A DNA stretch of 64,000 bases, from NCBI GenBank assembly GCA_036873135.1, contig JAPTYO010000012.1, forward strand, positions 12,532,090 through 12,596,089, written 5' to 3'. Under the pieces are notes generated by a model. That model was given only the letters and a program-made list of their open reading frames with translations. It was not told where the DNA came from and did not search any database. Positions 23,870-34,692 of the stretch are shown here, piece by piece (position 1 is the first letter of the stretch; the number at the start of each line of letters is the position of its first letter). The translations under genes and the position numbers were made by a program. This DNA comes from Clarkia xantiana subsp. parviflora. Lineage: Eukaryota; Streptophyta; Magnoliopsida; Myrtales; Onagraceae.

Positions 23870-26800
23870 TGCTTTTTTGAAAACGAAAATTTAACGAAAA
23901 TAAACAACAACAATTATGTACATGCCCCTAGTGGCAAATCTGAAATTTCTCATTCAAAACATCTTCTAGAGAAGGACTCAGTTGATTGAGTCGAAATATG
24001 TCAGTCATGTCGACGCCCTGGATTGACCCTACGACCAATGGATGACATAGGCAATGATTCCTTCTCTCGGCTTCTCAAGTGCCCTGGCTATTGCTCAATC
24101 TCGTCTGGGTATGCCCCATAGCTAGCACCAATCGAGTTAGACTCGTCACATTCTGTATGAATGGTCTGGTTAATGAACACACGCGGATGGTGTTTAGTTT
24201 GGCACGACAGATCACATGGAAACTTTTGATGTATCTAGGACAAGTTTGTCGGTCGACACAAGCATGGTCAACGAGCAAAGAACCGTGGGCGGGATGAGTG
24301 CATCAAAGGCCTCGATTTGAATGACTTTTCAAGCTGCAAAAAGAGAAAAGAGACAAGTCACATTTCATGGACAAAGTTGATCACATGTTCTCTTACCTGG
24401 GCGTCAGATTTTTCTAGTGCTGTCTATACAACTGGAACTGCTGCATGTCCTGATTTTCCCGCCCCATCTAGAAATCACAACTTGTATATGAACACCCGCC
24501 GGAAAGTAAATGCCCCTGGACCTCTGATGGAAGGCACCAACAATAATGTTTTCTTCGCTTGACATCTCAAATGTTCATTGATCAGCACATTGAATCTTCA
24601 CGAGACTCTCGATGATCTCTTGATATTTTCCATATTCTGACATGTCCTATCTCAACGAGAGATGCCCATTGGTTACCGCCGACTGGTTTAGACCTCGCCG
24701 TAAAACAGATGTACGGCTTGGTTCGGGGACGCGTATGAATTCCACACATGGCAGGTGAAGATTTCACATGGAAGTTCTTTAAAGTAGTCACAATTCACGT
24801 GGATGCGACCTCATCGAAGTGGTCGTCTGATCTGAAAAAAGAGTAGGGACACTCAAATCTCAAGGAAAAATCAAGTACAATTCATCGTACCTGAGCGATG
24901 GATATCATGAGTGCGCAGTTTGTGCTTCATGCAACTGGATGGCTGCACGTTCTTTTTTGTTGCCCTATTTGGCCGACACAGCTCGTATTTGCAGGATACC
25001 TAACCAAGGGTACCTGAAAAGAGTGAATGGAAAATCAGTGTAAAAAAATATGAGAAATCATGCATGATTTTTTTTGAAGAACTTTAATGTCATTCATTTC
25101 ATAATTTTGATTACATTTGAGAAAGAATCAATATTTATGATCTAAGGTGTTTTGCACTAGCTTGAAGTTTAATGAGTTCGCTGAGTGCACTATCTGGCTC
25201 GAACGCACGATAGATGTTCAAAATGAAGTTTTTTTCAAAAGGATTTTCTCGTCCTTTGTTTAAGCTCGAATAGTCACACTCAACTAAACATTTAAACTGT
25301 TTTTTTCAAAAAAATCAGAATCAAATCTCTTTTTCAAAACGCTAGCTCATTCCAAGGTTGAGACGATCCTGCCGAAAAAGTGCAATACACCTTGGATAAA
25401 AACGAATGACACTTTGAGTTTTTTTTTTAATGCTCATGCATGCTCGAAAGTTAAAGTTCTACTGTTAAGAAAGTTACAACTTACAACCAGTTTACCTGAA
25501 TGATACATATGTACAAAATGAAAAATTCAGGTAAAGTTTTTTTATAAAGAAATGCAAATGCAATGCATGTTTGGAATTAGAAGCTCAACAACTAAGAGGA
25601 GATTTACAATCTATCAAAAAAAAGAATCGTTTTTTCTAAAACAATGCCTATGAGATGTACATGAGATGCATACTTGAAATGGAATTTCTACAGTCACGAA
25701 AATTTACAAGTTACCTGAAAAGTTTTTTTGTTTTTTTTACGAGGGAAAAAAAAATCAATGCATCCTAGTTGCTCAAAATTAAAAAAAGATAATCAAGTGA
25801 AAAGTTTTTTTTTTTTTTTTTTAAAGAATGCATATGAGATGCACAAAAAAAATAAATACAAGATACAAACTTAAAAATGAAAGTTCTACAACTAAGAAAA
25901 ATTACAATTTACCTTAAAGGTTTTTTCGAAAATAATGCATATGAGATGCACATCTTAAAAAAAAATCAGGTAAAAGGTTTTTTAAACAAAGAGCCCTAAA
26001 ACTAAGAGAGCTTACGATTTATCTAAAAAGTTTTTTTAAATTAATGCATACTGGATGCATTATTTAAAATAAAACAATTTAGGTAAAAAGTTTTTGAAAT
26101 GACGCATATGGAATGCACGTTCGAAATAGAAGCTCTAATAGCTAAAGGGGAATTAAAATTTCCAAAAATGTTTTTTTACATGCGCGACGCGCTAACCAAA
26201 ATCACAACTTACCTGAAGAGTTTTTAAGAAAAAAATAATGCGTACGAAACGCAAGTTTGAAAAAAAAAATTCAGGTAAGAGGTTTTTTTAAAAAAACAAT
26301 GCATACAAAATGCATGTTCGGAAATAAAATTTCTAAATGACTAACTACTTAGCTGAAAAAGTTTTTTTGTTTTTTTGAAAAAAATGCAATGAGATGAATG
26401 CATGAGAAATAAATAAAAGCTATACAAACAGTCGCATGATAACATTTACAACAAAAAACAGATCATGTTAGGGGGGTAAAAAAGATGTGTGGCTTTGCTC
26501 TACAAGGTATCTTTCACTGATAGGTTCCCGACAAGGTGGTTTCCTCACCCCATTATAGGGATCATAAGACCTTCACAAGCGAGTAGAGTTTTTCCGAGCC
26601 GTACCGGCGGCCCAGCCGCTCCGGTCGTACCGTACTAAACCTCCGGGGTTCCTAGTCGCCCTGGGTTTTAGGCGTTTTGGACATTACACTAAAGTGGTGT
26701 GTGCAAATACAAATAATGCATAATCCAACAAAGAAAAATAGTCAGTCATAAAAAATTAACTCCACACCTGAAATTACACAAAAACAACCAAGTTAGAATA

Positions 26801-26870
26801 AAAAAGTCAAATATGAATAAAAAAAATAAAACATGGCAAATAAGCAAATATAAAGAGCCCGAACCCTCGA
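23870..26870. other. Non-coding interior with degenerate ATGCAT-bearing repeats
   Basis: About 23870-25050 has no recognised domain on either strand. From about 25400 to 26400 a loose module recurs roughly every 110-150 bp: ACCTGAAAAG, a T-run, AATGCATATGAGATGCA, then AGTTCTACAACTAAG. From 26470 to 26870 unique leader-like sequence leads to the primer-binding site. No gag start can be defined. Confidence 0.6.
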
Positions 26871-26874
26871 TCGT

Positions 26875-26891
26875 CCCCAGCAGAGTCGCCA
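26875..26891 (-). other. Primer-binding site (tRNA-Arg type)
   Basis: The minus strand reads TGGCGACTCTGCTGGGG three bases inside the 5' LTR. This complements a tRNA 3' end ...CCCCAGCAGAGTCGCCA, and plant tRNA-Arg genes with a GAGTCG acceptor stem fit best. tRNA-Arg priming is known in Tat/Ogre elements. Confidence 0.75.
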
Positions 26892-26894
26892 AAT

Positions 26895-28506
26895 TGTCGG
26901 ACCTAAAATCAGACCTATGGCGAATTACGTTTTGAAAACGTGGATTTTGAAAAGAGTCGCCACTAGTTAATTGTTAGGCTAACTAGAATCCTAAATTTAC
27001 CTAAGCGAGTAATGAATTAAACACCTAGGTATAAAATCGGTCTACGATAAGAAATTCGAGTTCGGGGGTTCTATTACGAATTAAAACACATGGAATTAAT
27101 CACGCCCTTTCGGTACTCAATTCACAAATTTGCCAATTTTGTTATCTAACGCCTAATCCAACTCATACTAAATTTTTTTATCATATATAGTAATAACTAA
27201 TCTAATAAAATACAAAATAGTAGACACTAAAATAGTTATGTACAATTATGGCTGATTAATAATCATAATTAACTAATCAATTAAACAAAGATACAAACCT
27301 ATACATACACATATGCTCTATATGAATTACCTTAGTTGAAGGAATATGATCCTGATGGATTCATGATTTACTACGGCAGCCACGAACCACTTACATCCCA
27401 CAATGCGAATGGACCTGCAAATAAGAATATAAAATTTGAATAGATTTAGAGAAGATGAGGATAATGTAAGTAAGAGCTGGGAGCGTGAGAGTGGATTCTC
27501 AAGCGAGGAAGCTGGGTTAGACAACGATCTCTGGTCCCGGTGAACTAACGGTAGAGCCTGGATGAGAACAGTGTATTGCTCTGTCGCTGCTGGTCGGAGT
27601 GGATTGATGGTTGTCGAGGGTCGTCGGAATCCACGACGATGGTGCGTGCGGCCTCTAGAGATGCAGCAACAGACCGGAGTCGACCACTGGAGTCAGCGAG
27701 GTGGAAGGCAAGCGAGGTGGTGCCGGAGCTGACGAGACTGGTGGTCCAGTCGGAGCGGCTGAAACAGATCGAATCCAGCAGTAGAGCAGTGGGCGGCCAA
27801 GACGGGGTTGGAACGACGATTTTCGGAGCGAGGGAATCGAGGTCGAACTCGGCTGAGGCAGCGTCCTGAAGGAGAGTGGAGATGTAAGTCGGAACAGGGC
27901 TCATACAGGGGTGGTCGGACGATGGTCATGTCGAACTCGGTGGTTGAATGGACGACGGAGGTTGCGATCGGTGGTGGCGAATAGTCTGAAACGGAGCTCT
28001 GCACTTCATGGAAAGAGACGACGTTATCGACATGTGACTGGTCAATCCTTATTTACATATATTTACATAAGATACATACATACAAAAAAAAAATCATCAC
28101 GATGAAAGCAAAACTGATTATTAAAATCAAGCCAAATTAAACTAAATCAAATACAAATAAGCAAAGAAAGAAAGCAATTTGCTTCAAGCTTCGATGGAGC
28201 TATACACCGTCTTTTTTTATTTTCCTCCCCTTTACAATGTAACCATAGACCACTATATATAGTGTCTAGGTCTAGTCTAATCTAAGCAGTAAATAATACT
28301 GATTTATTCTCCTAATATACTCTAAATATTCTAAATACTTAATACAAATATTCAGAAAATATACACTGCAATAAATACAGATAACTATTCTAATTTTTGC
28401 AGGAGCCATTCTTGGAAGCTTCTTGACTTGACATATTTAGACATTTCCTTATTTAGCGCGCCACATGTATCGCGTGTCGCGCGTGGTCCAAAATTAGGTG
28501 TTTACA
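26895..28506 (-). repeat. 5' LTR of the LARD-like element
   Basis: 1612 bp and apparently identical to the LTR at 19986-21597, including the GC-rich island and its open frames. Equal length without indels implies very recent insertion. It ends with TTTACA followed by the target duplication AACAA. Confidence 0.93.
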
Positions 28507-28511
28507 AACAA

Positions 28512-29815
28512 CATTCCGCTGAACCTTGAATTCCCAAGAAGTGGCAGCCTAGCTTATCATTCATGTGCATAAATATAACAATTGGCATTCAAGCTTAGAT
28601 CACCCAGTACTAACATACATAAGTATATATAAGATCAAGTGATCAGATTAGAGATGTCTGACCTTTGAGATTGAAGAAAGTATATGCAGTTGGAATTGAG
28701 AGAATTCATCATCTTAGCTCAGGTCTGGGTCTGCAAATTTGGAATGTAATCGGCTCAGTTCCATACGACCATATCACAAGTTCATCTCTGTCATTTGCTT
28801 CACAAACTAAATTAATCTTTGAGGAATAAACAACAATTTGATGAATCAACAATAAATCATTAAAGAGGTTTAACAAAGCAAGTAAAAATAAGTTATTTGA
28901 ATTTAGTATCAAATTATGAGACTAATTATTGTACAGCTAATATTTACAACTATATAATCTTTAAAGAAGAATCAGTACGGTTTATTAAAGGAAACCATAA
29001 TGTTTATCCTTTAAAGATTACTCTTCAGTAGAGAAGAAGAAGTACTGCTGATTACCCAGCATAGCAGTTAAGAATGTAAAGGTGAGAGTGCCAGAATTGC
29101 TCCCTTGTTTCAGACAAAATCAAGATAAATGACAATTATAATGATAATAGTACCTTTGATAATACCTAATGCCTATGAATTCCGAGTTTGAGCCTATACA
29201 ACCCGATTATAATAATGTCTGGCTCGAGGTGACAATATTCAGATTATAGACTTCACATCTTTGATGCCAGTATTCAGATTATAGACTTTGTGCTTGACTT
29301 TTCCTCATTTTTCTTGTAGATTCGAATTCTTCATCTTCACGAATATCTGGTGTATCAACATCAACACTAGAATATTCATATTCACTTAAACAATCAACAT
29401 TGTGTAACTCATTTTGATTTTCACCATGAGTTACATCATGAAACTTACTTGATTGCCCATTGGAAGAAGTTTTTCCAGATTTTTCAGATAGACTTAGCAC
29501 TGTTGCATCCTCTCCAACTTCACTTGGTCAAGATGTAGAAGGACTGGAGGTCAGCACAATTTTTTCAGAAGCATCTGGAGCTATTACAGGTGCTATATGA
29601 GAAGTTTCGGATGCATCAGAACACTTAGAATGGTGTCCTGAAGTTATACATATATCAGAATCAACATTTCACCTCCCATGATACTTTTAGGGTTCTTTTT
29701 ACCCATCTTCCCCTTTAAATACTCATCATCATAAATTCATCACCACTTCCATCACACCCTTCAGATTCCGTATCTTCAATCAAATGATACTCAAAATCTT
29801 CATCTAAATTGACAT
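28512..29815 (-). pseudogene. Left part of an unidentified sequence split by the Tat element
   Basis: Minus-strand segments between about 29815 and 29160 look exon-like. An acidic stretch (FEYHLIEDTESEG) lies next to the insertion point, and a 73-codon frame (29500-29279) is rich in Ser, Asp and Glu (EYSSVDVDTPDIREDEEFES). Stop codons interrupt the segments, so they are either exons or a decayed gene. Acidic N-terminal regions like this occur in MULE transposases, but that link is weak. The part from 28512 to 29100 is AT-rich with no clear coding. The sequence resumes at 41154 beyond the retroelement. Confidence 0.4.
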
Positions 29816-30572
29816 TGTTGGATCACAGTCGAAGCTCCGGTACGTCCTTGACGGAAAACCTGAACTCTTTGGCTCCGCGTAATCCTGCAAAAAGGGAATG
29901 ATCTGGGTGGTGACCCATAATCCCTCTCCGATGCTTAAATGAGAGTTTGAACGATGGGATGGATAGCAATAGTCTAATTTCGTATTAGAGAGTGTGTATG
30001 TAACCTTTCTGAGGTAACTTCCTCCTTTATATAGGAGTGGAAGTTACCTCAATTACCTGTAACCGCGCCTGGCAGTTTACCCACGTTCTGTATATCTCGT
30101 TCAGGATTTCGTGTATCTCGCCCCACGCTCCGCGTATCTCGGGCACGCCCTGCGTATCTCGGGGGAGTTTATCCGTATCTTAACCGTTTCCCCACTACTC
30201 TATCTAGTAGGCGGGTTTCTTGGTCTTATCCTCTGATCACAAGTCCCGATCCATATCGGGGACTCCAGAGTTGTCTCATTCTAGGTCACCACCCAGGACC
30301 CCTCGTCCCACGGGACAGGGCCAGCATTCTCGGGGCTTTATTATCGAGACCTTCTCAAAGGCATATCGGGGCCTACTCAGAGGCTTCTCGTCGGGAGCAT
30401 CCAGCTCGCCTATCGGGACCGACTCTGTCGGGACCGTTCATCATCGGGACTCCCTCTGTCTGGACCCTTCGCCTTGGTCTTCTTGACCTTCCAGGTCTTT
30501 CGCGAGGCCCTCTAGGCTTACCCGCCGTTTATTGACTGTTAACGGGGCTAACGATTACATCGGAACCCATCA
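29816..30572 (-). repeat. 3' LTR of the Tat element
   Basis: 757 bp, TGTTGGATC...ACCCATCA on the plus strand. TATATAAA on the minus strand (30033-30026) is the likely TATA box. Upstream of it (30090-30165) lie repeated CGTATCTCG units spaced about 17-22 bp. One unit fewer is present than in the other LTR. Confidence 0.93.
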
Positions 30573-30584
30573 TTTGCCCCCAAG
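30573..30584 (-). other. Polypurine tract of the Tat element
   Basis: The minus strand reads CTTGGGGGCAAA immediately before the TG of the 3' LTR. Confidence 0.8.
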
Positions 30585-30967
30585 ACATGAGGGACTTATA
30601 GTCCGTCGTGTCTTCCAATTCCGGACCTTCCGACATCATCGTTGAAGGCTTTCATCTTCAGACCTCCCGATATTACCATCGGAGGCTTTTACCTTGGGTG
30701 CAACTCTTTAATCACAGAGCTTCTCGCTCACGATTCCTCGAGACTCTAAGGACAGTTGCCAAATCCGAGGAGACTTCTCGGTTACTCCACCATTAAATGC
30801 AAGGGATGATGAAACGACGTCTAAGCAGGCGTGACTGCTGCTTTCTGAAAAAGCAGTATTACGTCACTAACGTCTCTTCCGTACTGTCCCCTATAATCTC
30901 GACGATCCAGATTGAATCGTTTCGTCTTCAACGGTCCAGATTTGAATTTGTACAACTGTCTTTTTAT

Positions 30968-30976
30968 CTATAAAAG
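30968..30976 (+). promoter_or_regulatory. TATA box of the antisense gene in the Tat element
   Basis: CTATAAAAG on the plus strand lies about 170 bp upstream of the first ATG of the antisense gene at 31144. This is a suitable distance for its own RNA polymerase II promoter facing against gag-pol. Confidence 0.55.
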
Positions 30977-31143
30977 CCAAAACCCTGGCACTATTCACGC
31001 CTTCCTTACCGTTCTGATTTCTGAAAGCTCTGCCATTGTCAAACCTCGAAGCTTTTCTCTTCAAGTCTTGTTTGATTCTCCGGCGATTCAAGGCTTCTAG
31101 CCGTCAAGATTTTCTCTCCGTCTTCTCCGATCAATCACCCACT

Positions 31144-33784
31144 ATGTCTGGTAAGACTTTCCTTCTTTGCCTCCGTGATTTACTTATATTATCTTCTTTT
31201 CCTTGCCTAAGTTTTCCCGTTATGGCCGTTTTTAGACGAGGCCAGTTCTAGAGGAAGGAACCTCTTTACGTTCGAGCTTGCTATTAATGAAATCTCTGAG
31301 ACCCTTTATGAAGCTGCTCTCCGGGAAGGTTGCATCACTTCGGCCTGGGAACCTCGCTTTCCCTACGATTCTCACCAACCCACCAAGAGAAAACACATAG
31401 TTACCCATCCTCGGGAAGGAGAAGTGTTTGTCTCCACGGGACAGATAAACGCCGGGATCCGATTCCCTTTCTGCGGGAATCTGGTTGAAATGTGTAACTT
31501 CTACAAGACGCATCCAACCACCTTCTCTCTACACGCTATCCGCGTGTGGAACGCCTTCCAAGTCCTGTGCCTCCGCCAACAATGGACGTACAGCCTGCTG
31601 CTCTTCCGTACCTTCTACGGAATGAAATGTAACAAGGCTGGGGTCTGCTCCTCACCCCTCGACTTCCCAAATGGACCAAGGAGCAACTCGCCCGCTTCGG
31701 CTGGGATGGCGAGACTTGGAAATTCAACAAGGATCGGGGGTTCCTTCGCGACTCAGGGTCCGACAACAGCGGGTGGAAGAAGTACTACTTCTTCGTCCAG
31801 AACAGCTCCGTCCCGTGGCCCCAGTGGGAGGTCGTCGCGGACCCTGCCCCCAAGTTTGAGTCCTACACCGAGGACGACTTCAACACCCTTCAACTTATCC
31901 AGCTTTATCGTTGGGGGGAGTCCTTCGCTCCCCTTGACGCCAATAAACTCGTGGAGGGGGATCTGATCAAGATCGGGGTCCAACTCCTCGATTCAATTTC
32001 CGACAATTTGGTTCTTTGGGTAACACTTCTAACTACATTTTTCCTTTCATTTTTGCAGCCAAGAAGGCATCTCTGCTGACCCATCTCATGTTGAAGCAGG
32101 GGGAGACCGACGCTGTCTCAGGCTCCAAGCGGAAGCGGAAGTCCTTGAAGAGGGGAGCCTCCTCTTCTGCGGCTCCTCCGACTGAGGAGCAAGTCGAGAT
32201 GGCCAAGCGGGCCAAAAGAGAGGAGGTGAACAAGGCCTTCGGTGTCACTACCGCCGAGGAAGGTAAGCGTGTTCGCCAAGCTATTAAAACATACAGGAGG
32301 TTGGTTCCCAAGGAGTTTATCCCCCTCGACCAGCAGGCGCGGGTCAGAGAAATCAAATACATACTTCAAGGGGAAACCCCCCGCGTCCTCAAGGCGGGCT
32401 ATTACAACTTCTATGGAAAGGACCAGTACGTCCCGCGCGGGGTCTTCTGGTGCCCCAATAATAAACTTCCTGACTTTATTCGTCCCGCAACCGCAGGTCC
32501 ATCGGAGGCTCTCACTCCGACGAAGGCTGCAACTCCAGCGAGGGCTGCGACTCCACGGGAGCCGATAACAGAGAATACCCCGACGGAAACTCAGTTCCGT
32601 CAGGTGACCGACTTGGATGTTTCCCCCTCCTCCGAGGAGCCAAATGAAGACCTGATTCCCCGTCGGAGGCCAGGGCGGAGCATCCTGAGGCCAGCTGTGG
32701 AGGACGTGTCCCTGATTCCTCCCTTGAATTTGCGCTCTCCCACTCCGGAGCCTCCGACCGAGGCTTCCAGGATCGTCCCTCCTCTTCCCCTGGATGGGAG
32801 CCTCTACGAGGTTTACACCCCCGATCAAGAGACGGTTCCCTGGAACCCGATCGAGTCTCTTCGAGGGGTCCCACTCCATCGGGGAGACATTCAGCCAGAA
32901 TTGGCCCTGCACCTGCTGGCAGGGTCAATTCCACCATCCTTGAGACGTCCGATCTCCTTGGCTGACGAAGATATCGACGAGGATCTTCGCGACATGGCCA
33001 TCCGTCGGATGGAGGTAAAACCATACTTTCACTTTTGCTCTTGCCTTCGATTATCGGACCTTAACCTCTTTTCCTTTTGCCTCAGGAAACTGCGAACCAA
33101 CAGCGCTGCTTTGGTTACATCCTCACTCTGAAGGATGCTCTGAAGGAGGAGCGGGCCAGGTCGGACCCCGACGCCTTGGCCAAGCTCCAGGAGGACCTTG
33201 CCGATGCTGTGGCGGCAAGGGAAAAGATAACCAAGGAGCAGACCCTCCTTGGCCAGAAGGCTATGGACTTGCAAAAGCAGGTCCATGACGATGAAGCCGT
33301 GTTGCGTCGGGAGCGGAGGACGCTCAAAGAGGAACAACAGCGGCATGAAGTGGAGCAGAGGCAGCTCGTCCTCGAGAAGAGCATTCTCGAGGAAGCCAAG
33401 GTAGGGCTAGAGGCCGAGAAGGCTGAATTTCTTGCCAAGCTGGCTGAGGCAAAGGCTCAGGGTCGCGAGGAGTATCGGAACTCTGACGATTTCAGGGCGG
33501 ATGCCGTGAGGTTCTGCAATGCCGAGGTGGAGAACGTTCTGTTCAATGTCGTCGAGGAGCTTTACACGGTATACGAGGATGCCATTGACTTCAAGAAGTC
33601 TGAGACCCTCGCCCCCTTCGCGGAGAAATACTTCAACCTCCCCGCGGAGAGTGATGAGGACGATGCCCCCGAGGGTGCCGCGGACCCGACTCCACGAACT
33701 GCGGAGCCTTCTGCCCTGGACCCCGCGAACTCTGCTCCCTCCGAAGCTGCTGAGGACCCAACTTCCAACAAGGACCAGGCTTAA
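31144..33784 (+). pseudogene. Antisense, intron-containing accessory gene of the Tat element (gypsy-type 'Transposase_28'-like plus coiled coil)
   Basis: Runs opposite to gag-pol between the 3' LTR and the pol end. Exon 1 is ATGTCTG (31144-31150), intron 31151-31235. Exon 2 starts at 31236 and carries REGEVFVSTGQINAGIRFPF and similar motifs known from the plant 'putative gypsy type transposon' domain. The reading frame shifts near 31630-31660, after which W/F-rich sequence (GWKKYYFFVQNS) continues in another frame to about 32019. Exon 3 (32059-33014) is basic then Pro/Thr-rich. After a GT-AG intron (33015-33085), exon 4 (33086-33784) codes a long Lys/Glu/Gln coiled coil and an acidic tail (SDEDDAPEG). 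The exon 2-3 junction does not close in phase, consistent with decay. Such antisense ORFs are known in Tat elements; their role is unknown. It could be a gag-like or domesticable nucleic-acid-binding protein. Confidence 0.7.
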
Positions 33785-34692
33785 TGCTTCATTCTTTAAG
33801 TCCTTGTAATTTCCTCTTCACAATTCCTCCTTTTATCGGAACCTTCAGGCCTTCGAGCCTTTATGAAAAATTCCCTTTATCTATTTATGTCTCGATTATT
33901 ATTGCACTACTTAAAGCGACTTGACTCGTTACTTAAAACGTTCTGATACATCACTTAAGATGACTTCATACATCCTTCCGATGCTTCACAAGAACTTACC
34001 ACTTAAGGCTTCTTGCCCGTGCCATTTAAGGTAATTTCATACGTCCTTCGCGACGTTTTTCTCGGGACCTCACCACTTAAGGTTTCTCGTCCATGCCGTT
34101 CAAGGCAATTTCGCACATCACTTAAGATGATTTTATCATACCCTTTAAGGCTTTTTATCGCGTCATTCTAGACGACTTAATCATACCCCTTAATGCTTTT
34201 TGCTGCATCATAAAGACGACTTACTCGGACCCCTTAGGGCTTTTATTCATACCTAGGATTTTTGTTGCATCATAAAGACGACTTAATCATACCTCGTAAG
34301 GCTTTTGTTCTTACCTCGGAAGGCTTTTATCGCGTCCTTTAAGACGACTTAATCGTACCTCGTAAGGCTTTTTAATCGTACCTCGAAAGGCTTTTATCGC
34401 GTCCTTTAAGACGACTTAATCGTACCTCGTAAGGCTTTTTAATCGTACCTCGAAAGGATTTTATCGCGTCCTTTAAGACGACTTAATCGTACCTCGTAAG
34501 GCTTTTTAATCGTACCTCGAAAGGCTTTTTATCGCGCCATAAAGACGACTTCCCAACAGTTGGAATAAATCTAAAAGCAATTTGATCGGAAGCAACTTCT
34601 TTTATTCATTAATAACTCAAAGCTTGCTTACATAGATAACTTGCGCCATTCGCGGCGACTTAACGTCACGCACCACTTAAGGCGACTTAGGA
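33785..34692. repeat. Spacer with 67-bp tandem repeats
   Basis: Between the antisense gene and the pol end. Units containing CGCGTCCTTTAAGACGACTTA start at 34331, 34398, 34465 and about 34533 (period 67-68). Upstream, looser repeats of CACTTAAGGC and GACGACTTA extend from about 33905. No gene is seen. Confidence 0.85.

Larger units (their letters stand above)
19986..28506 (-). mobile_element. Young non-autonomous LTR retrotransposon (LARD-like, probably Tat-derived)
   Basis: An 8521-bp element on the minus strand, flanked by the 5-bp target duplication AACAA (19981-19985 and 28507-28511). The two 1612-bp LTRs run TG...CA on the element strand. The primer-binding site next to the right LTR matches the 3' end of a plant tRNA-Arg, and a polypurine tract abuts the left LTR. 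The 5.3-kb interior has no gag, protease, RT, RNase H or integrase. It is a mosaic of tandem repeats and homopolymer-rich DNA. Large internal non-coding elements with tRNA-Arg priming and tandem repeats near the 3' end fit parasites of the Tat/Ogre group. The parent cannot be named. Confidence 0.9.

Noticed and set aside
32118..33024. Minus-strand frames of 170-264 codons
   Set aside because: They are shadows of the GC-rich exon 3 of the antisense gene and have no retroelement domain.
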